A stretch of DNA of 13,640 nt, taken from contig MU646324.1 of the NCBI GenBank assembly GCA_026770585.1, forward strand, positions 55,591 through 69,230, read 5' to 3'. Shown piece after piece: positions 1 to 7,700 of this stretch. Source of the stretch: Baffinella frigidus (taxonomy: Eukaryota; Cryptophyceae; Cryptomonadales; Baffinellaceae). The position numbers and the translations under genes are program-made. The notes under the pieces were generated by a model. The model searched no databases. It was not told the origin of the DNA and saw nothing but the letters and a program-made list of their open reading frames with translations. The first letter of the stretch is position 1, and each line of letters opens with the position of its first letter.

Positions 1-361
1 TAGGGTCTAGGGTTTAGGGTTTAGGGTCTAGGGTTTGGGGTTTAGGGTTTAGGGTTTTAGGTTTTAGGTTTTAGGGTTTAGAGTTTCGGGTTTAGAGATC
101 AGGGTCTAGGGTTAAGGGTTTAGGTTTTAGGGTTTAGAGTTGAGAGCTGAGAGTTTAGGGTTTGGGGTTGAGGGTTTAGGGTTTAGGGCTCAGCCTTTAC
201 AGATTAGGGTTTTGGGTTGAGGGTTGAGGGTTGAGGGTTGAGGGTTTGGGTGTGGGTTTCAAGGAGGGTTGAGGGTTTAGGGTTTAAGGATTAGGAGTTA
301 GGGTTTGGGGTTTGGGGTTCAGGGTTCAGGGTTTAAGGTTCAGGGTTTAGGGTTTAGGGTT
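1..361 (+). repeat. Degenerate telomere-like TTTAGGG array
   Basis: The block is dominated by TTTAGGG with variants such as TTTGGGG, GTTGAGGG, GTTCAGGG and TTTTAGG. The G-rich strand is the + strand. The TTTAGGG unit is the Arabidopsis-type telomere motif, used by plants and many algae. The heavy degeneration, and the continuation into ordinary sequence after about 361, suggest an interstitial or subtelomeric tract rather than an active chromosome end. The same motif recurs inside the introns further along the window. Confidence 0.9.
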
Positions 362-693
362 TATGGTCGCCTGTTCTTTCCTAAAATTCAAGAAAATGTA
401 CCCTCCAAAAAGACCCTGTTTTTTATGTCAGTCATTTCGAATGGACAAGGTTCCCATTTACGTTTCTGGTGAAAGCTTCTGAAACATTCCGCCCGGACGG
501 GTCCACGGACCCTACCTCGATGAAGACTGGATCGGATCCTCATCTGGAGCCATCAGGCGGAAAAAGGGGCCCAGGAAGAGGGGCAGGGCCATGCTCGGAC
601 GCGAAAAAGAGGATCCGGGAAACATTCTTGGTTCTCGGTTCTGAACCGAGAGTTCCCGAGTTCACTTAGCAACAGGAAAGGACCAGGGCTAGC
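362..693. other. Unassigned upstream sequence
   Basis: I see no recognisable gene here. A short open frame on the + strand at 469-669 is rich in Gly, Pro, Ser and Arg and shows no family features. A small inverted repeat lies at about 633-657 (GGTTCTCGGTTC next to GAACCGAGAG). Treated as non-coding. Confidence 0.5.
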
Positions 694-1340
694 GTCCTTT
701 AGATCCTTTAGGTTTTAATTTCTCCCAACATATGCCAACGACACGCCCTTCCGTAGAAAGGACTGCAGAAAACATTTTTGCTTTCGGATAGCGTTTAGCT
801 CTCCACTGCAGAGGCTCGTGAAGAGGGGATACAGGGTGGTTCTTTTGGGATGTTTGGGTTATCCCAAAGAGGAACGCGCTCGCACACACACCGAACCCAA
901 GTCAGCCGCTATGAGGCTGCGTAAAAGGCGGGCCCTTGAGGTCCTTGAGGTTCTTCGAGCTCCCAACATAGGCGGACACCGGAACTTATCCAGCAGAAAG
1001 GCCATGCTTCCTTTCGGATCACATCAGGCCCCCCGGTGCAGAAGGATCGCGGCAGAAACCGGCTTAAGGGTATCCTCATCGGGCGCTGAGTTAAGGGCTG
1101 CCCTTAGGCGAAGTCCTTTAGGTCCTTTAGGTTTTAATTTCGCCCAACATATGCCAACGACACGCCCTTCCGTAGAAAGGACTGCAGAGAAAGCATTTTT
1201 GCTTTCGGATCGCGTTGAGCTCTCCAGTGCAGAGGCTCGTGAAGAGGGGATAAAGGGTGGCTCTCTTGGGGTGTTTGAGGAGTCCCAAGTGGGTACACGC
1301 TCGCGCACACACCGAACCCAAGTCAGCCTTGTTCTGAGGC
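694..1340 (+). repeat. Imperfect direct duplication, about 225 bp units
   Basis: The segment at about 694-918 recurs at about 1113-1340, offset 419-421 bases. Shared landmarks are GGTTTTAATTT, CCAACATATGCCAACGACAC, GTAGAAAGGACTGCAGA, CTTTCGGAT and ACCGAACCCAAGTCAGCC. A third, more diverged copy lies between them at about 934-1050, recognised by CCCAACATA, CAGAAAGGCC, CCTTTCGGAT and TGCAGAAGGATCG. Open frames on both strands cross this region, but differences between copies do not look codon-constrained. I read it as a repeat, not a gene. Confidence 0.75.
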
Positions 1341-1691
1341 TCATGGTATCCCATGGTTGAAGTATATATATAAAAAAAGAGTTGCTTTACTTCAGGTCCT
1401 GTCTTCTTTGGTGTCTTCTTTGGTGCTTTGGTGCTTTTATTTACACTCACGTCGAAGGCCACATCCCACCTCACTCTTGAGGAGTTGGGAGTAATCTACG
1501 GATGAGTTCCTCGACTCTACCCATGCAGGTTCAGCCGAGCCCTTTAGGAGCTTATGGAGCTTATGGAGCCTTTAGGTTTTAATTCTACTGCATTATGTAA
1601 AGCAATTGTTAGTGTAAAGCACCGAGACATTCTCGGTTTTTCAAACCGACGCGGACGAAGGGCGGCGAGGCTTGGGAGGGCCCGGGGGGGT
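1341..1691. other. Leader region upstream of the LRR gene
   Basis: No gene recognised. An AT run (TATATATA followed by an A tract, 1363-1379) and a CTTTGGTG repeat at 1407-1435 are the only obvious low-complexity features. GAGCTTATGGAGC is tandemly repeated at 1548-1569 and is followed by CTTTAGGTTTTAATT, which echoes the repeat family at 694 and 1113. The promoter and 5' untranslated region of the LRR gene probably lie here, but no specific element can be assigned. The frame stays open upstream from the chosen start to an ATG at 1554, so a 46-residue longer N-terminus is possible but looks non-coding. Confidence 0.4.
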
Positions 1692-1778
1692 ATGGGGACC
1701 TACTTTTCGGTCCCGATCGTGGCACCGCTGGACATCGACGCCATCCACAAGGCGGAGAAGGAGGCGCGCCGCACCAAG
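1692..1778 (+). CDS. LRR gene exon 1 (start, residues 1-29)
   Basis: The ATG at 1692 opens 29 codons beginning MGTYFSVP and ending EKEARRTK, followed by donor GTCTGC at 1779 (phase 0). Gly2 with Ser6 and no Pro at position 7 fits the N-myristoylation pattern, as in LRRC57 relatives, and this decides the start over an in-frame ATG at 1554. The Lys/Arg-rich end leads directly into the first LRR in exon 2, which is how the family is organised. No signal peptide or membrane segment is seen. No echo of this exon was found downstream. Confidence 0.75.
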
Positions 1779-4700
1779 GTCTGCCCCCACGCATCCCAGC
1801 TCGAGACCAGGAGGCCTGGGGGGTGCCTGGGCCGGCTGGCGGAATAGGGCCCTATTCCTCATGGCGTTCCCCCACCAAGCCAGGGTTGGTGAACGCAGTA
1901 TTTGGTGCCGCCCATAGCGCGTCCGTTGTGGACTCGATGCCCTACTGAAGGGGGCGCACAGCACCACCACGGCGCTTTCACCCCTCTCACCCCGACCCTT
2001 TTCACAGCGCCGCTCGCAGGAGCAAAGAGCACCGCTGGTGCGCAAGTCGCATCTCTCCTCAGCTGTACAGTGCATCTTGGGTCGCTGTCTGGCCGCCTTC
2101 CACCTGGGCTCCCTTGAAACGAGCACGCAGCACCTAAAATCGCGATCAGCGCAGGCAGCCTGGCACCCCATACTCCCTCCAGAGAGAGAGCGCGCGACGT
2201 TCAGCCATCTGATGCAGCGTCGCGGCGACTGGCTGCGCACCTGCCCCTGAGTGCATCGGCGCCCCTGGACGCTCACCGCGGACCCTGGGGACGAGCAGGT
2301 GTTCCTGCTGCGCAATGCGGGGCTCTCAGCTGTCCCGCGGCGCCTCCCGAAAATGACGTCGCTGCGAGAGGTAGCTCCACGTGGGTTGTTGTCGTTCAGC
2401 TGTGGACCCAATTTCCCCTTGAAAAAATTTCCCCTCGATCAATTGGTTCTCAGGTAGATCCTGCCTGACCCAGTTGGGTGATGGTGTAGACAGCGCATGA
2501 CGCGTCGCTGCGAGAGGTAAACCTAAACCCTGAAACCTGAATCCTAAACCCTGAACCCTGAACCCTGAACCCTGAACCTAATGCCTAACGCCTAGAACCT
2601 AAAGCCTCCCGCGCATGAGGTCGCTGCGAGAGGTAGCTCCAACAACCCCCAAAACCTAAACCCCAAACCCTGAAGAGAGGTAGCTACACCATCCAGCCCT
2701 GAGAGAGGTAGCTACACCATCCAGCTTTGAGAGAGGTAGCTACACCACCCAGCTCTGGGAGAGGTAGCTGCACCCTCAAGCCGTGCCCGTAGAGAGTTAG
2801 TCACCACAGCCAGCCGCGCCCGTAACCACAGCTACGTGCGGTGTGGGGATTCGGGTACTAAACCCTAGACCCTGAGCTCTAAACCTAAAGCCTAAAGCCT
2901 GAAGCCGCATCCCGTGCACGACGTCGCTGCGAGAGGTAGCAACCTAATCCCCATAAAAGTATTAATCAATTGCTTTTGGGCAACGAAAATTACTACACGA
3001 TTTGCTCATAAAAGTAATAGTAAAGCATTTGTGTAGTAAATTTCGTTACACCGAAAGCAATTAATTAATACTTTTGTGGAGACGAAACCAACACCAGCCA
3101 GCTACGCGCTCGTAACCACAGCCACGCGAGGTGTGGGGATTTGGGTGTGTTGCTCGGTGAGGCGTGAATCCTCTTGGTTGTAAGGTGGATCCTCCTGATA
3201 CTGTGGGGCGAGAGCTCGATGTCAAGCACGCACAATAGGTTCGGTTGGAGGTGCGATGCTCGGCACACACCCTGGGGACGACCCGAGGGGGAGGCTGCCG
3301 TGGGGGTGCTCGTGCGGGCTCTTGGAGACACCGGGGACCCAGGCGTCTGACTTTTAATTCGCGCAGGTGGATCTGTCGCCGAACCGAATCTTGGAGCTGC
3401 CCTTCGAGATAGGGGAGCTTTCGCACACACGTTTGAGGATGTTAATACCACCCGGCAGGGGCGGCGCCTTTCAGGGTGTTAGGGCGCGGGGCGGGGGGGG
3501 GCACACGCGCGCACAGGTAAAGGTGGCACCTGAGAACCAAGCGCATGTGCGCCTGACCGAGCACAACAGCCGTGTGTGTATATAGCCGCTGTGACCAAGT
3601 GGTATGTATCTCACACACTCGCGCGCAGGTTGACCTATCGTCGAACCGAATCGTGGAGCTGCCCTTCGAGATGGGGGAGCTCTCGCGGATGCGGGTGCTG
3701 AACGTCTCGCACAACATCCTCGCACAGCTCCCGGCGTCTCTTGGCGACTGCGTACCGCCCCACTCCACCCTAGCTCTGCCTCCGTCTGTTTGGGCTCTTT
3801 CCCGCGCCAAAGTTGACAGATTTGCACCGCACACTTATTTGGACTCAGCAGTTTGGTGAGGTTCCCTAGGTCTCGCACAACATCTTCGCACAGCTCCCGG
3901 CCTCCCTTGGCGACTGCGTAAACCCTAAACCCTAAACCCTAAACCCTGAACCCTGAGCCCTGAACCCTGAACCCTGAACAATACACCCTGAACCCTTGAA
4001 GACCCACTTCACCCGGGTCCCTAGCTCTGTCTCAGTCTATTTAGGCTCACCGATTTGGAGAGGTTCCCAATGCCTCGCACAACATTCTCGCACAGCTCCC
4101 GGCCTCCCTTGGCGACTGCGTACCGCCCCACTCACCACGGGTCCCTAGCTCTCTCTCAGTTTTTTTTGGCTTTTTTTTGTTCCCAAGTTGACAGATTTGT
4201 GCCGCACGCCCAGCGTGTCAACTCGAGAATAGTCAGCGAAGCGGACTGAGGCAGAGCTAGGGTTACTGTCTCGGACAACATCCTCGCACAGCTCCCGGCC
4301 TCGCTCGGGGACTGCGTACACCCCAAACCCTAAACCCTACACCCTAAAACCTAAACCCTACACCCTAAAACCTAAACCCGAAACCCTGAACCCCAACTCC
4401 TGAACCCTGAACCCTGAACCCTAAACCCTAAACCGTAAGCCCTAAGCCCTGAAGCTCCAGCCCGCCCGGGTCCCTAGCGTTGTATCAGTCTATTTGGGCT
4501 CACCAATTTGGTGAGCCCGGGCTCTTTCCCGCTCCAAAGTTGACGAATCTGTACCGCAACCCCAGCATGCCAACTAGAGAACAGTCGTCCCCAGCTCTGC
4601 CTCACTCGGGTTGACTGTCATACTATTCTCATCTCGGAACATACCAGAATCCGTCCTAATAAAAAGGCGTAAGATAGCATCATTTGATGCCTAAAATAAC

Positions 4701-7700
4701 ATATACACCCTTACCTTCCGCGTGGGGAGCCTAAGATAGCGGGACAGATTCTGTCTTGTTCCGAAATTAATTCGCTGGGGGTACCGCACACTCAGCATGC
4801 GAAGCGGTTGGTGGTGGGGAACAAGGGCCCATGCAGAGCTAGGGCCGCCCTCGAGCGGGACGGGAACCACTGGAAGGGGTTGAACGATTTGTTCCTGAAC
4901 GCATGTCCAGATTCTGGACATGGACGTTAAAATGTTCTGTATCCGCTCGAGAGCGGTATGGGGTCTGCATTCCGGATGGTCCGCAGTTTGGATGTGACGG
5001 ACACGGTCGGAGTGGGGTTTTAGGGCGTAGGGTGTAGGGTGTAGGGTGTAGGGTGTAGGGTGTAGGGTTTAGGGTGTAGGGTTTAGGGTCCGTCGAACGC
5101 AAGCTGTCCGGAGAGTTAGCCGAGAGAAAACCACGATTTACTGAAAGGCAGCCGGATAGAGTTTTAATGAAAGTCTGTCGGGTAGACACCTCCAGGGGAA
5201 TGCGTGATTTCGCTCTAATTTTCAGAAAACGATTTCCGTTGCGCAGGACCAACCGCGGGTGCTGAACAACCCTAAACCCTAAACCCTAAACCCTAAACTC
5301 TAAACCAAAACCCCTAAACCCTAAACCCTAAACCCTAAAACCTAAACTCTCAACCCTATACTCTAAACTCTAAACCCTAAACCTTAAACCCTAAACTCAT
5401 CAACCTTAAACCCTAAACCCTAAGCCCTAAACCTTGAACCCTAAACCCTAAAGCCTAAAACCTATACCCTATGAACCCTAAACCCCAAACACTGAATCCT
5501 AAACCCGAAACCGATCGCGTTGATCAGGACCAACTGCGGGTGCTCAACGAAATTTACTACACAATTGGGTTTTACTAGCAATAGTAAAGCACATGTGTAG
5601 TAATTTTCGTTGCCAAGCAAGTAATATTCTTTTTCGTTTCCGGAGTTGAAACTGATTGCGTTGCTCAGGATCAACTGCGGGTGCTAAATGCGGCCCGAAA
5701 CTCGAAACCCGAAACCCGAAACCCGAAACCTGCAGGACCAACTTCCTCTTCTTCTTTATTACTCTCGATACAGGTCCTACATAGGCCCTTGCGCCTTGCG
5801 TTGAGTGATACAAAAGGCCATGAGCTTTAATGAAGCGAGCCCGCGCAGGATCAACTGCGGGTGCTCAACGAAATTTACTACACAATTGGATTTTACTAAT
5901 AATAGTAAAGCACATGTGTAGTAATTTTCGTTGCCCAGCAAGTAATATTCTTTTTTGTTTCCGGAGTTGAAACCGATCGCGTTGATCCGGAAATCGAGGA
6001 GAACTTCGAGGGGGGGAATGACGGAATGCCCACGATTAACCGATTTGCGTTGAGCAGGACCAACTGCGGGTGTTGAATGCGGCGTACAACTGCATCGAGA
6101 GCATACCCAAGACCTTCAAGCACCTCGAAAGGGTGCGTGTACTGTAGAGAAACGGCGCGTGTAATGTAGAGAAAAGGTGTTTGTACTGTAGGGAAAAGGT
6201 GCGTGTTATGTAGTACAACTGCATCGAGAGCATACCAAAGACCTCCAAGCACCTCGAAAGGGTGCGTGTGATGAATTCAATATGGCAGCGGCCTGAACTC
6301 AGGGTTTGTAAGCCTACGGTATTTTAACTATGGTAGGCCGTACCATAGTACCATAGTTTTGACTATGGTAGGCCGTACCATAGTTGTAAGCCTACGGTAT
6401 TTTGACTACGTGGCCTAGGGGGGCTCCTGCGAGAAACCCGGGCAGCTGTAGGGAGAGCATACCCAAGACGTTCACACGCACCTCGAAAAGGTGCGTGTAT
6501 TGTAGAAAAACGGTGCTTGTGATGCAAAAGGTGCGTGTATTGTAGGGTAAGGGTTCGTGTAATGTAGAGAAAAGGTGCGTGTAGTGTAGTACAACTGCAT
6601 CGACAGCATAGCCAAGACGTTCAAGCACCTCGAAAAGGTGCGTGTACTGTAGGGAAACGGTGCTTGTAATGTAGAGAAAAGGTGTGTGTATTGTAGAGAA
6701 AAGGTGCTTGTAATGTAAAAGGTGCGTGTACTGTACAGAAGAGGTGCCTGTACTGTAGGGATAAGCCGGTTGTAATGTGAAAGGTGCGTGTAGTGTAGTA
6801 CAACTGCATCGAGAGCTTACCCGAGACGTTCAAGCACCTCGAAAAGGTGCGTGTAATGCATTTTCTAGCTAGGTTCGTGTGAAGGTGTGTGTGTAGTATA
6901 TTGCTAGGTAGCTGCGTGTGATGTATTGCCAGCTTTTCACGAATCTGGGGTCGAATTCTGAAACGTTGGAGCCATACAGCGGACTACGCAGGGATTTCGT
7001 GAATATACTGAACCATAGCACCTACGGAAGGTCATACCTTAGGGACATAGGGGGGTTCCTACGGATATGGTTCCGGAGTCTCTGCCCGATTCGGGCCGAA
7101 AACCTTCGTAGCCCGCTGTGTGGCTAGGTGTGTCCCTAAGGTGATGATTGAACTGTGTGGTGTTTGAATTGTGGCGATGTGGTATTTTAATTGCGGCACT
7201 GAAAGAAACGGTGTTTTAATTGCGGGTTTTCATTGCGGTGGTGTTTTATTTGCGGCACTGAAAGAAAGTCCGCGTGTGCACGTGCAGTTGCAGGAACTGG
7301 ACATCAGCTTCAACCACCTGGTGGATGTCCAGCCGAGTATTTCGGAGTGCCGCCAACTCACCTACCTCAACATGAGCGACAATCTAATCGAGGTTCGCCC
7401 TAAACCCTGATCCCTAAACCCTAAACCCTAAACCCTGAACCCTGATCCCTAAACCCCACACCCTAAACCCCAAACCCTAACCTCAAAACCCTAACCCCAA
7501 CCCCCACACCCTACACGCCAACACCGAAACCCCAAACCCCGAACCTCAAACTCCAAACTCCAAATCCCAAACCCCAAACCCTACACCCTCCCGCTCAGGA
7601 GCTTCTAGCGGAGTTCGGGCATCTGGTTGCCCTCTTCGACCCTAAACCCTGAAACCTAAAGCTTAAACCCCAAACCCTAAACCCCAAACCCCAAACCCTA

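Larger units (their letters stand above)
3752..4620 (+). repeat. Four-copy duplication of exon 3 end plus intron start
   Basis: The exon 3 tail and the first 120-150 bases of the intron are repeated. Exon-tail echoes lie at 3870-3917, 4073-4119 and 4268-4315, each ending GACTGC followed by donor GTAAAC, GTACCG or GTACAC. Between them recur GGGTCCCTAGCTCTGTCTCA, AAGTTGACAGATTTG, CCGCAC and GAGGTTCCC; a copy without the exon tail lies at about 4465-4615. The echo at 3870-3917 is preceded by CCTAG and is exactly 48 nt in frame (VSHNIFAQLPASLGDC), so it is a potential in-frame cassette. Copies differ by substitutions and telomere-like insertions. Confidence 0.85.
5526..5990 (+). repeat. 321-bp-offset duplication of acceptor, exon 4 edge and family A element
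   Basis: The block 5526-5665 recurs at 5847-5986. Each copy holds CAG plus the exon 4 5' edge (5528-5547; 5849-5868), a family A fold-back element, and a shared tail AAGTAATATTCTTTTT...GTTTCCGGAGTTGAAAC. A third acceptor echo at 5669-5694 (GATCAACTGCGGGTGCTAAA, then TGCGGC) extends further into the exon. The next occurrence of the tail feeds into the real exon 4 region. Between them, 5700-5730 is a CCCGAAA microrepeat. Confidence 0.85.
6133..6910 (+). repeat. Donor-derived minisatellite GAAAAGGTGCGTGTAxTGTAGA
   Basis: Units of about 20-26 bp built on AAAAGGTGCGTGTA and TGTAGAGA recur at 6130-6210, 6483-6590, 6630-6800 and 6840-6890. Each begins with the same bases as the exon 4 end and donor (GAAAAG|GTGCGTGT). 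The intron thus contains over twenty near-consensus GTGCGT donor sequences. Confidence 0.85.

Noticed and set aside
1-361. True chromosome end
   Set aside because: The array is heavily degenerate and similar tracts occur throughout the introns, so an interstitial origin is more likely.
818-1360. 180-codon open frame on the + strand
   Set aside because: It spans the diverged direct repeat. The frame is not kept consistently between copies and no domain is recognisable.
1641-2411. 256-codon open frame on the - strand
   Set aside because: It is the longest open frame but overlaps exons 1 and 2 of the LRR gene, is Arg/Ser/Cys-rich and has no family features. GC-rich composition explains it.
3367-3585. 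Upstream copy as the real exon 3
   Set aside because: It lacks the second half of the exon and the LRR register. The copy at 3629-3751 joins both neighbours in phase.
2673-6910. CRISPR array
   Set aside because: Tandem units are contiguous, with no uniform repeat/spacer alternation, and the context is eukaryotic introns.
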